DNA from: a virus
Length of the DNA stretch: 58,855 nt
Virus record (IMG/VR): IMGVR_UViG_3300036915_000009
Location: 1 to 58,855 of that record
Reading direction: 5' to 3' (one strand)
In this document: piece after piece, positions 15,466 through 23,662 of the stretch
Layout of the letters: every line of letters begins with the position of its first letter
How positions within the stretch are numbered: position 1 is the first letter of the stretch
Made by a program: the position numbers and the translations under genes
The notes under the pieces: model-generated
What the model saw: only the letters and a program-made list of their open reading frames with translations
What the model was told of the DNA's origin: nothing
The model's database searches: none

Positions 15466-17043
15466 TCAGAAGGGATACACAGCAAACTTACCCGCCACGA
15501 GCAGGCTCGGGCCATCGACGGGATCGGTGGGTAGAGTCGGCTCGGAAGTGCTGACGCTCGCCAGCGTGACATCGGTCAGAGCGGAGCCGAGAGCATCGGA
15601 AAGGAAGCTCGTGACCCCTTGCCCCGCCCGCGAGGGGTATTCCTCCGACGGCACCGGATTGCGGAACGCGCGCGAGCCGAGTTCGCTGCTGTCAAGATCC
15701 ACCACTTCACCCGGGCCAAGCGAATCGAAGTAAGCTGACACTGCCTCGTCCACGAGAGTACGGCGCGACATCTCGGGCGATACATAATCCCCGACGGTAA
15801 GGGTCTTGGATGGCGCGGTGCCGAGCAGCACGCGATAGATGCCGCCGCCAAGATCCTCCACTGAGGTCACGTCCAGCGCGACGAACTGGCTGACGGCGTC
15901 GTCCCATACCATCAGCGATACTCCAGCGAGCGGACCCGAAACGGCGCCAGGGAGCTGCCCAGCCGCTCCGGTGGTGATCCGGATGTCCTGCTGAGTGGTG
16001 ACGGTCGTGATCTGGATCGCCGCGGTGCCGTTGATGGGAGGGAAGGGGGTGGCATCCGCCCAGCCAGCGGTGGATCCGAACGCTTGATCGAGCTGCAGCA
16101 CCATGTTCGTGCTCTCGGCAACTGGAGGCACCACCACGACCAACACATGACCCGGGAACAGCGCCGAGCCCGGCGGCACGATGAAGCTGACCACCGCCTG
16201 CAGCGTCGAAAGCCCCGGGATGCGTGCATTGGGGCCAGTGCCGCTGCCTCGCTTGGCGGTGATGGCAACCAGGACGCTGCCAGCATTCAACGCGCAGGGG
16301 TAGACGAACGCATCCTCCACCGAGTTCGCGGCCGCCCGAGCGAACCCGCGGATGTGACTCCAGTTGCCGCTGGCTGGCTTGTGACGGATGCGAGCGGACA
16401 AGCGCGGGGCGAAGTCGGCATCTGTCTCGGCATCGATGCCGCCTTGCATGTCCGCCGTAACGGTCGCAGTGGGCGCGCTGCCCGTCGGGGGGTTAACCCA
16501 TGTGATGACCGCATCCGCCGAAAGGTTCGTCGCGTCGCCACCGTCGAGCGCAACGATTGCCACAGTGGCCTCACCGTTGGCGTCCGCCGTTGCGCTGACC
16601 ACCACCTGATAGCGATTCCCCGCGCTATCGGTGCCGACCGTGGCCAATGGATCGGGAAGCGATGTGGAGCCTTGCCACACGGTGCCCGCGTTGCCTGTTG
16701 CCGCGACGGTACCGCTCGCGCCGAAGGCGGGTAGGTACTCCTCGCCCCAGAAGCTCGCGTGATAGTTGCGAAGGAAGGCCGAGCCAGCTCGATCGATCCG
16801 CAGCTGCTGGGCCAGAAATTCATCGCGCTTCTGAGTGCCGAGCAGCGCAATATCGATGGCTTCCGCTTCGCGATAGAAGCGACTCCCTCTAGCCGTTGAT
16901 CTTCGGATCGTGTCTTCAGTGAACGGCGCGCCTGTGTTCAGATCGTCGAGCAGGCGCAGACCCTCACGATGTTCGCGCAGGATGATCTCGCGAACCTCGC
17001 CGCGACGATAGACAACAAACTCGCGCTCGGCCGGCGTCGTCAT
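15466..17043 (-). CDS. Baseplate wedge protein (Mu gp47 / baseplate J-like)
   Basis: The 525-aa product has an N-terminus AEREFVVYRRGEVREIILRE. The core has QGGIDAETDADFAPRLSAR, the conserved Baseplate J-like segment, followed by RIRHKPASGNWSHIRGFA and AVSFIVPPGSALFPGHVLVVVVPP. The protein is longer than many gp47 homologues, with a Gly/Thr-rich C-terminal extension ending near a Pro-rich tip. It forms the wedge triangle of the contractile baseplate. The start overlaps the previous small gene by ATGA. Confidence 0.82.
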   Translation of the reverse strand: MTTPAEREFVVYRRGEVREIILREHREGLRLLDDLNTGAPFTEDTIRRSTARGSRFYREAEAIDIALLGTQKRDEFLAQQLRIDRAGSAFLRNYHASFWGEEYLPAFGASGTVAATGNAGTVWQGSTSLPDPLATVGTDSAGNRYQVVVSATADANGEATVAIVALDGGDATNLSADAVITWVNPPTGSAPTATVTADMQGGIDAETDADFAPRLSARIRHKPASGNWSHIRGFARAAANSVEDAFVYPCALNAGSVLVAITAKRGSGTGPNARIPGLSTLQAVVSFIVPPGSALFPGHVLVVVVPPVAESTNMVLQLDQAFGSTAGWADATPFPPINGTAAIQITTVTTQQDIRITTGAAGQLPGAVSGPLAGVSLMVWDDAVSQFVALDVTSVEDLGGGIYRVLLGTAPSKTLTVGDYVSPEMSRRTLVDEAVSAYFDSLGPGEVVDLDSSELGSRAFRNPVPSEEYPSRAGQGVTSFLSDALGSALTDVTLASVSTSEPTLPTDPVDGPSLLVAGKFAVYPF

Positions 17044-17306
17044 GGTCGGCCCCCGCCGTTGCCCGGATCATCGGGCCGCCCTTGGCGCCAAATCGCGAGC
17101 GCTGCGTTCTCGTTGGCGGTTTCGGGCAAGAGCACGTTGCGCACCTGGTAGCGATCGGGTCCGTTCTGGCTGACTCCGTTTGAGAAACGGATGCGCTCGA
17201 ATTCTGGCTCGGCGTCGTGCCTATCGTTGAACACGATCGCAATGTCGACGCGACCGAACACGCCGCCGCCGAGGTCTTCCATATGGCTTGGGTACCAGAT
17301 GATCAT
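17040..17306 (-). CDS. Small baseplate-region protein
   Basis: The 88-aa product (MIIWYPSHMEDLGGG..) has one compact beta-rich domain, with RVDIAIVFNDRHDAEPEF and DRYQVRNVLLPETANENA. It is coupled by ATGA overlaps to the LamG-like gene before and the gp47-like gene after, occupying the gp46 slot of Mu. It is shorter than gp46 and lacks the family motifs, while a better gp46/gp25 candidate lies at 7958-8413. Role inferred from position. Confidence 0.55.
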   Translation of the reverse strand: MIIWYPSHMEDLGGGVFGRVDIAIVFNDRHDAEPEFERIRFSNGVSQNGPDRYQVRNVLLPETANENAALAIWRQGRPDDPGNGGGRP

Positions 17307-18073
17307 ACGGTCGGATCCTCGAAGCCGTAGAAGAAATCGCGCGTCCCTTCGGTTGGGATCGTTAGATCCATATAGATGTTGGCAAAGGCCATGCCCTTTC
17401 GCGCGACGCCTTGGAAACAAGCAATGTATGCGTCCGGGCTCGCCGATTGCAGCGTCGAGGGAATGGTGCCGCTGCCACCGGTGCTAGTTTCCTCGCCGCG
17501 GTCGACGAAGTACTTTAGCCGATTGCTTGCTGCCAAAAGCCCGTTGTAGACGACCTCGACGAAATGGTCGCCTGTATCGGGCAACGCTGGGAAGACGAGG
17601 GTTCCGAAAGTGACCATGCTTTCCGCGAGCGTGAAAACATACTCGTTCGTTGTGTTGCGCGCGAACTGCCAAAGCTCGTCGGAAGAGTCCCACTGCGACC
17701 AAAAGTTGCGATTTTGTGTGGTGCCGTCTTGCATCCACGCCGCCCAATAGAACGACGTGGTCGGCGTCATCTTCGCAACGCTGGGAGCCTGCAAGAAGTC
17801 TTGTGTGCCGTCGAAGCTTATCCGTGCAGGCGGACCTGCAATGTATGTTGGCTGCGAAGAGCCAACCGCTTGTGTGAATGTGACCGAGCTTGATCCGGCT
17901 TGGTCTTCCATGGAGGCGACCGTCGAAGCGAAAGCATGCCCGCGGCTCGCTGACAGCCACATTCCATTTGTCGTTAACAGATCGGCGGGAGTGGCGATCG
18001 CGCCGCCGCCCGACTCGTAAATGCGGCGGCGCTTTGCCTCTACAATGCCCCTATGCTTCGGCAGATACAGCAT
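17303..18073 (-). CDS. LamG-like receptor-binding or appendage protein
   Basis: The 256-aa product shows a concanavalin-like pattern: ARISFDGTQDFLQAP, SFYWAAWMQDGTTQNRNFWS, TGDHFVEVVYNGLLAASN, RLKYFVDRGEE and AFANIYMDLTIPT. The FDGTxDFL motif is typical of phage carbohydrate-binding sandwiches. It is a second, only distantly similar LamG-type protein besides the one at 10448. Its location inside the baseplate cluster, between two paralogous structural genes and gp47, is unusual for a fibre gene. Confidence 0.6.
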   Translation of the reverse strand: MLYLPKHRGIVEAKRRRIYESGGGAIATPADLLTTNGMWLSASRGHAFASTVASMEDQAGSSSVTFTQAVGSSQPTYIAGPPARISFDGTQDFLQAPSVAKMTPTTSFYWAAWMQDGTTQNRNFWSQWDSSDELWQFARNTTNEYVFTLAESMVTFGTLVFPALPDTGDHFVEVVYNGLLAASNRLKYFVDRGEETSTGGSGTIPSTLQSASPDAYIACFQGVARKGMAFANIYMDLTIPTEGTRDFFYGFEDPTV

Positions 18074-18079
18074 TCGTGG

Positions 18080-18670
18080 TTAGCCGTTGCGCTCGAAGCC
18101 GTCGATCTCGACGGTCAGCCGCCCCGTGCCACCAGCGCCCATCAAGATCTCGTTTGAAACGAGGATTCCTTCCTCGTTCTCCAGCACGCAAATCGGATGG
18201 TCCGGATCCTCGCGCTGCTCATCGATGAATCCTTTGTAAAGCAGCGATGAGTCCGCAAGCTCGCTAAATGAACCCTGCAGCAGCTGAGCACCGATCGTTT
18301 GGGTGCCGGCGGTGAGCGCGCCCGTCGTCCCGATGCGAGCGGACAAGCCACTGGCCGCGAACTCGGGCGAGCGAGCGAGCGCAGTGATGGCAGTGCCGCC
18401 CGTGTGCGCTGCGCTGTAGCTCGTCAGCTTGAACGCGGCGAGCGCCATCTCCTGAGCCGCAGTGAAGCCCGCGATCGTCTGCCAGTAGACCCGGAGCCGA
18501 GTCACCGCGAACACCTTAGACGCGCTCGCGAAACGCGCCGCAAACACATGCCCAGCGCTCGCGGTGCGAGCGGCTACCGTCGTCAGGAGCCCGCTTACAC
18601 CCACGATCGAATAGAACGCGTCCCGGGCGATGCGATTCGGATCTCGAACGTAGCTGGGCGTCACCGCCAT
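18080..18670 (-). CDS. Structural protein, paralogue 2
   Basis: The 196-aa protein is clearly related to the next one upstream (18671-19240). The shared segments are GYSAAHTGGTAIT/SYSAAHTGGTAIT, ARIGTTGALTAGTQTI and the C-terminal EEGILVSNEILMGAGGTG followed by VEIDGFER. The pair probably arose by tandem duplication. Ala/Gly/Thr-rich beta composition suggests a surface-exposed virion protein, but no named family is recognised. It lies downstream of a GGTAGGCGCGCC leader element, so it is presumably expressed late. Confidence 0.6.
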   Translation of the reverse strand: MAVTPSYVRDPNRIARDAFYSIVGVSGLLTTVAARTASAGHVFAARFASASKVFAVTRLRVYWQTIAGFTAAQEMALAAFKLTSYSAAHTGGTAITALARSPEFAASGLSARIGTTGALTAGTQTIGAQLLQGSFSELADSSLLYKGFIDEQREDPDHPICVLENEEGILVSNEILMGAGGTGRLTVEIDGFERNG

Positions 18671-19240
18671 TTAGCGCTCCCAGCCGTCGATTTCGACCGC
18701 CAACACGCCCACGCCCGAGGCGCCCATCAGGACTTCGTTCCGAACGAGCAGCCCTTCCTCTTCTTCGAGGATCAGCGGATGATCGTCGCGTGGCTCATAC
18801 ACACCTTCGAAGGCTGGCGTGGTGCCGAAGCCGCCCGCCCGAAGCAGTGGTTGGCCGGCGATCGTGTGAGTGCCGGCGGTGAGCGCGCCCGTCGTCCCGA
18901 TGCGACCAGCGGCGACGCTTGCATCGGCCTCGCTGGTGATGCGCTTCGCTGGAGTGATGGCAGTGCCGCCCGTGTGCGCTGCGCTGTAGCCCGTCATCTT
19001 GAACAGGGCGACCACCATGGCCTGGGCTGCACCGAAGGCGACGGTGGGGTGGAAGGCCAATCGAACGCGACTGATGAACACCTTCTTGGTGCTGCTCGGG
19101 TTGCGAAGCACGTACAGATGGCCCGCGGTAGCGCTGCCAGCGGCGACCGTGGTGATCAGCCCGCTCGCGCCCCCGTAGTTGAAGAAAGGACGGTTGTAAT
19201 TGTGTTTGGGGTCGATCAGGTTCGACGGTTCGACGGCCAT
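18671..19240 (-). CDS. Structural protein, paralogue 1
   Basis: The 189-aa protein is the first gene after one of the four GGTAGGCGCGCC leader elements, which suggests strong late expression like capsid and sheath. It shares GYSAAHTGGTAIT, GRIGTTGALTAGTHTI and EEEGLLVRNEVLMGASGVG with the downstream paralogue. The central part differs most between the two, as expected if the variable part meets a receptor or the host surface. Function unknown; virion decoration or fibre component is inferred. Confidence 0.6.
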   Translation of the reverse strand: MAVEPSNLIDPKHNYNRPFFNYGGASGLITTVAAGSATAGHLYVLRNPSSTKKVFISRVRLAFHPTVAFGAAQAMVVALFKMTGYSAAHTGGTAITPAKRITSEADASVAAGRIGTTGALTAGTHTIAGQPLLRAGGFGTTPAFEGVYEPRDDHPLILEEEEGLLVRNEVLMGASGVGVLAVEIDGWER

Positions 19241-19267
19241 TGCATACCTCTCCTGCTGGGTGACAAA

Positions 19268-19284
19268 GAGGCGCGCCTACCTCC
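19268..19284 (-). promoter_or_regulatory. GGTAGGCGCGCC late leader element, copy 1
   Basis: On the minus strand GGAGGTAGGCGCGCCTC can fold with stem GAGG/CCTC and loop TAGGCGCG. It lies 28 nt upstream of the paralogue 1 start. The same core recurs at three other late gene starts. The surrounding 19241-19352 gap shows nothing else of note. Confidence 0.55.
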
Positions 19285-19356
19285 GCGATCGCGTCCCACT
19301 ATGACAGCCGCCCGGATGGCACTACAAAGGGCCGAGCCGGATCCGGTGCTTTTTAA

Positions 19357-19368
19357 GATCCATGGATC
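19357..19368. repeat. GATCCATGGATC palindrome, copy 3
   Basis: Exact copy lying at the very end of an open minus-strand frame that covers the tandem repeat, whose stop is at 19353-19355. It is 89 nt from the late leader element of the next gene downstream. Confidence 0.7.
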
Positions 19369-19428
19369 GGGTTTCGTGCCGGGTATTTGCTGCTGCTCGG
19401 CGCTAGGCTGATCGCTGTGAGTTGCGCG

Positions 19429-19611
19429 CTGCCATCACCGCCTACGCTCGGCTTCACGCTGCCATCGCCAGTCGTGCCCGCGCTGCCCGATCTGCCTGCG
19501 CTGCCCGCTGCGCCCGCTCTGCCTGCGCTGCCATCACCGCCTACGCTCGGCTTCACGCTGCCATCACCAGTCGTGCCTGCGCTGCCCGATCTGCCTGCGC
19601 TGCCCGCTGCG
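19429..19611 (-). repeat. 84-bp tandem repeat, collagen-like on the minus strand
   Basis: Two copies (19429-19512 and 19528-19611) differ at two bases and have a 99-nt period, 33 codons. On the minus strand the ORF 19353-19700 reads as Gly-X-Y-like triplets (GSAGRSGSAGTTGDG, SVKPSVGGDG). On the plus strand one frame is Pro/Leu-rich (ALPSPPTLGFTLPSP). The minus frame has no start of its own outside the spike gene but is in the +1 frame relative to it, beginning right at the spike stop. It could be a frameshift extension, a decayed gene or a recombination site. Confidence 0.5.
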
Positions 19612-19629
19612 TTCTGTCCGCTCGCTTGA

Positions 19630-20406
19630 TCAAACAGGCGAGACGAACAAGCTCGGGCAAGGCGGCGAAGAAGCGCCAGGCAGCAGCGCCACGCCAGCAT
19701 CCGCTTCGGCGCCCACGTATACGTTGCCCTTCAGCGTGATCTTCTGAGCGTTCACCACGAACTCGCCCGCGCTCATGCGCCCGAAGGTGCTGCCATCGCA
19801 TGACCACACGATGCCGGGATCGCCGCCGCCCGCGTCCTCGGTGAGGCTGAAGAAGACGCCGTCGCCATGGATCAGCGAGATCGAGCTATTGCCATCGGTT
19901 GGATCGATGCTGATGGCGTGGGCTTTGGTCGGTGCCCCGTCGCCGTCGAACTCATAAGGGACGTAGATCGTGGTCACGTTGCCCTTCTTGCTGCCCGTGT
20001 TGGCGGAGGTCATCGTGTGGGCGACGAACGCCCCACCGTAGCCACCAAACATCAGCTGACCCTTCGCTGGTGCTGACGTGCCGCCAGCGTTGATGGCGCG
20101 GTGGATCCTCAGATCTCGAAAGGCGAACGGCGTCAGTCCGTCCTCGGTGCGAGCCGCCAGTGCCTCCGCGAACAAGTCGCCTTCTGGTTCAAGTGGGCGG
20201 CCTACGATGCCGAGCGCGCTGTAAGTGTCTTGCTCGTGCGCCTGCTCGCCTTGTTCGTTGTCTTCCTCAGCGCCAGTTATTGCGCCGTTCGCATCAACGG
20301 CAAAACCAGCGATGCCGGCAACGTTGAAAAGGGTCGCCTTGTTCGTGCCCGCCACGCTGGAGGCGACCACTCGAACGAACTCGATCACTTGATTGAGAGC
20401 TGACAC
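19630..20406 (-). CDS. Putative baseplate central spike protein (gp45/gpV-like)
   Basis: The 258-aa product has an N-terminus like other spike or hub-associated proteins. It follows with GKKGNVTTIYVPYEF-type OB-fold character (here SKKGNVTTIYVPYEFDGDG) and a C-terminal segment IVWSCDGSTFGRMSAGEFVV, NAQKITLKGNVYVGAEADAG. Beta strands of this form build the trimeric spike below the hub. It lies a little after the gp44-like hub gene, as in Mu, with a small gene and a plus-strand gene between. Its stop is GTT-TGA, next to a +1 open frame. Confidence 0.6.
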   Translation of the reverse strand: MSALNQVIEFVRVVASSVAGTNKATLFNVAGIAGFAVDANGAITGAEEDNEQGEQAHEQDTYSALGIVGRPLEPEGDLFAEALAARTEDGLTPFAFRDLRIHRAINAGGTSAPAKGQLMFGGYGGAFVAHTMTSANTGSKKGNVTTIYVPYEFDGDGAPTKAHAISIDPTDGNSSISLIHGDGVFFSLTEDAGGGDPGIVWSCDGSTFGRMSAGEFVVNAQKITLKGNVYVGAEADAGVALLPGASSPPCPSLFVSPV

Positions 20407-20412
20407 CAGCCG

Positions 20413-20664
20413 TCACAATACCGCGTTGAGCGCTCGACGCACCAGAGCCCAGACGGAAGCCGAGCGGCGAGGGAAGTCCTCTACTCTCGCGCGCCGCTGA
20501 ACGGTGCTCGGCCTGCCTCGGCGCATGAGTTCCACCACGTAGTTACCGCGGGGCGCGTCCCCCGATCCGTCGCTTGCGGTGCCGTCGTTTGTGATCGCCA
20601 TGCGCCCGATCTCGGTGCTCTTGCCGGTACGACTGGAGTGCAGCTCGATCCGGACGATGAGCAT
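20413..20664 (-). CDS. Small conserved phage-type protein
   Basis: The 83-aa product begins MLIVRIELHSSRTGKSTEIGR, then MAITNDGTASD, GNYVVELMRRG and a basic helix. I recall this pattern of a short beta-sheet protein from other phage tail modules, but it has no function I know. It sits 6 nt before the spike gene and lies divergent to the plus-strand gene at 20817 with a 152-bp gap. Confidence 0.55.
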   Translation of the reverse strand: MLIVRIELHSSRTGKSTEIGRMAITNDGTASDGSGDAPRGNYVVELMRRGRPSTVQRRARVEDFPRRSASVWALVRRALNAVL

Positions 20665-20759
20665 AATTGCCCCACGATACGACCAAGATGGACAGGCCGA
20701 TCAGTTTTTTTTGTTCAGCCTGAGCACCGATCCATGTATTTGATCCAGGTTCAGGGCCA

Positions 20760-20810
20760 AGAGGGGAAACCAAGACCAAACCAACAACCAAGACCAACCA
20801 CGGAAGGGGG
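20760..20810 (+). promoter_or_regulatory. Leader with two ACCAAGACCA motifs
   Basis: The leader of the plus-strand gene at 20817 contains AAACCAAGACCAAACC and AACCAAGACCAACC, two copies of the motif that precedes accessory genes in 45-48 kb. A GGAAGGGGG ribosome site follows. The same 152-bp gap also holds a CCGATCCATGT string and a run of eight T on the plus strand (20705-20712), whose meaning is unclear. Confidence 0.45.
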
Positions 20811-20816
20811 CCAGCG

Positions 20817-22052
20817 ATGGCGTCCAGACAAAATACTAACGCCTCAGGTGGCAGCCCGAGGCGTCAGGTATCCGTGCGAGGAGCTACAGATACGTCGTCA
20901 ATTCGAGACGGACAATATGCTGCAGCTCGTCGCGCAGGCAAGAAAAACAACACACAAAGACAGTCCATGGGCCGGCTGCCACTCGCCCAGTTCAATCGGC
21001 GCGTCAAACGGGCGCTTGCGGCGGCTAGAGCCGTTTTGCGTGATGCCTGGGGAAGTGTACGCGAGCAGTCGAACCACGTCCTGAGAGCGCTGCTTCGCCT
21101 GCTTTTCCGCCATGGTGGGTTCGTTCTCGGTCAGCGGGTCGCTTACTCGGTGGAGCGTTTGGCCGAGGCGCTGGAGTGTAGCGAGCGGACCGTCTATCGG
21201 CACTTGGAGGTGTTGCGCGGCGAGCTGGCGGGGCTGATCCGGGTGGTGAAGATCGAAGCCGGAGAGCTGGCGCATGACGGCTGGCTCGCGCGGAAAAGTC
21301 ATCTTGAGTATGAGCTTCAGCCGGAAGCGCTCGCTCGCCTGACCCCTGACAACCCGTCACTGGGCAAGAGAGCAGCGGACAAGCGCACCCCTGACAACCG
21401 ATCAGCCGATCCATGTTTAGGCACTTCCACTCCTGCAACCCATCAACAAATCTTGGGCCTAAGCCAGGCGACTGCTCCTAATTTTGAGCATTCGACTGCC
21501 AGGAGGAAGGACAAACCGCGCGCCGCGACATACAACCCAACCGAGCCACCACCGCCACCCGAGCGGGTAGCAGAAGCGGAGGCCGCTATTCGCCAGCACC
21601 GAACGCTGGCAGAAGGCAAAGCGGCGGTCGAACACATCGCCCCCGAGGAACTCAGCGTCGCATTGGCCGCGCTGGACAGCTGCACCGAGCCGAGCCGAGC
21701 CGAGCGCCTGGCTTGCCTAGCGGAGGTCAGCAAGCTGGCGCTGCGCGACTCCAAACGCAACGGCCACGGCGTTGCCACGCTGCGCTATGCCTGGGGCGAG
21801 AACGGCGAGTGGGTTCGCGAGCGGCTAGCTCGGTTGCGCGAGGCGGAGCGCGAGGCGGAGCGCGAGGCGGAAGCTCGACAGTGCAACGCCCTGTTTGATC
21901 GGATCGAGCGCAACGCGCCGCGCCAGCCGCCAGTGCCCCGAGCCGTCCGCCGAGCAATCCGAAGGCCTTCCGTTTCGCCGAGCAACCAAGCGCGCCCCAC
22001 CATCGAGGAACTGACGGCGGGGCTTGCCATCGTGGAGGCAAGTTTGCGGTAG
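20817..22052 (+). CDS. Winged-helix protein encoded against the late operon
   Basis: The 411-aa product has a basic N-terminus, then residues about 95-140 form a winged-helix-type unit (GQRVAYSVERLAEALECSER, TVYRHLEVLRGELAGLIRVV). This is followed by a low-complexity Pro/Glu/Arg region and a C-terminal helix with ERLARLREAEREAERE. Replication initiators and transcription factors both have this layout, so its target cannot be stated. It lies between the spike and hub genes but on the opposite strand, with the accessory-type leader, so it probably has its own promoter. Insertion as a moron-like cassette is likely. Confidence 0.6.
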   Translation: MASRQNTNASGGSPRRQVSVRGATDTSSIRDGQYAAARRAGKKNNTQRQSMGRLPLAQFNRRVKRALAAARAVLRDAWGSVREQSNHVLRALLRLLFRHGGFVLGQRVAYSVERLAEALECSERTVYRHLEVLRGELAGLIRVVKIEAGELAHDGWLARKSHLEYELQPEALARLTPDNPSLGKRAADKRTPDNRSADPCLGTSTPATHQQILGLSQATAPNFEHSTARRKDKPRAATYNPTEPPPPPERVAEAEAAIRQHRTLAEGKAAVEHIAPEELSVALAALDSCTEPSRAERLACLAEVSKLALRDSKRNGHGVATLRYAWGENGEWVRERLARLREAEREAEREAEARQCNALFDRIERNAPRQPPVPRAVRRAIRRPSVSPSNQARPTIEELTAGLAIVEASLR

Positions 22053-22067
22053 CGTAGGCGGTTGGGT

Positions 22068-22136
22068 TGGCGGTATACAGTCCGCGCGGGCGGGGTCCGG
22101 GGGTCGAAAGCGTCCCCCCCCGTTTCCCTCCGGGCC
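22068..22136. terminator. GC-rich hairpin region after the plus-strand cassette
   Basis: The 98-bp gap between two convergent genes contains GGGGG-tcgaaagcgt-CCCCC with extra G/C runs on both sides. It could stop transcription from either side, though no clear T-run follows on the plus strand. Borders are approximate. Confidence 0.3.
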
Positions 22137-22150
22137 TTCCCCGCGACCTA

Positions 22151-23299
22151 CTACAGCACCCAAGTGCCTTGGCGCACGAGCGAGAGTGTTGTGGAGTCCG
22201 CATCGGATGCCGTGCGATTCATGGTGACCGCCTCCACGTAGTAAGCGCCGAGCGCGCCGCCCAGTTGCTCGATGATCACATCCACCACCGTGTCGGGCGA
22301 CCATGGCAGCAATTCGCTACCCTCGCGGTAGCTCAGGCCGTCCACGCTGACCGTGATCCGTTCGAGGCCGCGCGAGCGCAGCGAGAACTCGCGACGGGCG
22401 CGCCGCTCGGCAAGTTGTTTGGTTCGCACCGCCTCGTCAACGATGACAGCAGCTCGTCGGAAGCCGCGGGCGATCAGATCGGCGTTGAATTGAGTGGAGC
22501 TAACGCGCGCCCGGCTGAAGTCTCGGCCGCCGCCGATGCCGAACACCCCGAGCACAGTGGGCGCGTCGCTGACGTTCTGCTCGCGGCTGGCGCTGCGAAC
22601 ATTGTTGTACTGCCCGTTGGGCGCTCGGAAGCTGCGCAGCGTGGCGATAGGCTCCTGCGTATCGTCAGGGGCGGCGACCACGATGCGACCGTCCGCGCCA
22701 TCCCAATGCAGCAAGCCATGGCGCCTTAGATGCCGATCCACTGCGCTATAGACGGTTTCGGGCGGGTTGACTTTCGCCTGATCTTCTTTGAGCGGTTCGA
22801 GGTTCGGCGCTGTGCGCTGGCCGCGACTGGTGCGCCCCGTCATCAGATCGCGAGAGACATCCGCCTGGAAGTCGAAATCGACTTCCTCGAGCCCGATGGC
22901 TTCATAGCAACCGAGCACGAAATCCTTGATGCTGCTGCGCTTCAGCTGAAGACCCTGCGGCGCCGATGCTGCCACTGCGTCGGTCATGCGGGTTCGCACC
23001 ACGAATTGCTGTGTGGAACTCTGCCCCGAGTCCAGCGAGCTATTGCGTGCCTCCACGCGTCCGACGATGCGCGAACGGTCGTTGACGGTAACGTAGAAGC
23101 TAGAGCCGAGTTCGCAGGCCGCCTCAATGCGATTATACCCGGTATCATCGCCGAGCTCTAAGCTTGCTTCCGCCGGTCCCGTGATCGAGTGGCTGAGCGA
23201 GAAGCTGGTCCATTCGGAGAAATTGAAGTCGAAATCGCCCGCGTTCGATGGGGTGCCGAGCGCGTAAGCTCGAACGCTATCGATCAGCGACCCGCTCAC
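22151..23299 (-). CDS. Baseplate hub protein (Mu gp44 / gpP-like)
   Basis: The 382-aa product shows WTSFSLSHSITGPAEASLEL, VTVNDRSRIVGRVEARNSSL, a central charged region KRSSIKDFVLGCYEAIGLEE and PPETVYSAVDRHLRRHGLLHW. This order matches phage Mu gp44 and late-control D-type hub proteins that form the trimeric hub at the end of the tube. The start overlaps the preceding gene's stop by ATGA. Length is typical of the family. Confidence 0.82.
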   Translation of the reverse strand: MSGSLIDSVRAYALGTPSNAGDFDFNFSEWTSFSLSHSITGPAEASLELGDDTGYNRIEAACELGSSFYVTVNDRSRIVGRVEARNSSLDSGQSSTQQFVVRTRMTDAVAASAPQGLQLKRSSIKDFVLGCYEAIGLEEVDFDFQADVSRDLMTGRTSRGQRTAPNLEPLKEDQAKVNPPETVYSAVDRHLRRHGLLHWDGADGRIVVAAPDDTQEPIATLRSFRAPNGQYNNVRSASREQNVSDAPTVLGVFGIGGGRDFSRARVSSTQFNADLIARGFRRAAVIVDEAVRTKQLAERRARREFSLRSRGLERITVSVDGLSYREGSELLPWSPDTVVDVIIEQLGGALGAYYVEAVTMNRTASDADSTTLSLVRQGTWVL

Positions 23300-23658
23300 C
23301 GCGATGCCTTGGCTCTCTTCTTCGCCGCCCGCTTCGCCGCCCGCTTGCTGCGCTTGGCCTTGCGCTTCGGCGCCTTCGGCTCATCGCCAAACAAGAGGCA
23401 TCGGACGTCCAGGTCGAGCGCATCGGCGATAGCCGCCGCTTCTGCCAAGTTGAGTGCCACGGGGGGCTCGCCCAGCTCGCTCGCCTCCAGCTCTCGCACA
23501 AAAGCTGGCTCCAGCACGCCCTCACGATCGCGCTCGCATAGTTGGTCAGCAGACAGCCCCAGTTCCAGCCGCCGAGAGCGACACCGCACACCCATGCCGC
23601 CATAGAGAAAATATGCCCGGTTGGCGGGCGACTGTGGTTCATCGATCTGAGTTGCCAT
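23296..23658 (-). CDS. Helix-turn-helix-like small protein in the tail operon
   Basis: In this 120-aa product, residues about 20-85 read like an XRE-type helix-turn-helix: GVRCRSRRLELGLSADQLCE, then ALNLAEAAAIADALDLDVRC and LLFGDE. A lysine/arginine-rich tail (KAKRSKRAAKRAAKKR) follows. DNA-binding-like proteins are not expected between gp43 and gp44 in Mu. It may regulate late genes, or the fold may be reused for tail assembly. The start at 23658 is 4 nt after the gp43-like stop; the upstream GAGGCGAAG is a weak ribosome site. Confidence 0.6.
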   Translation of the reverse strand: MATQIDEPQSPANRAYFLYGGMGVRCRSRRLELGLSADQLCERDREGVLEPAFVRELEASELGEPPVALNLAEAAAIADALDLDVRCLLFGDEPKAPKRKAKRSKRAAKRAAKKRAKASR

Positions 23659-23662
23659 TGCT

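Noticed and set aside
19387-19629. Plus-strand Pro/Leu-rich ORF resembling an Rz1-type lipoprotein
   Set aside because: It has only a TTG start, no ribosome site, is generated by the tandem repeat and lies far from the lysis genes.
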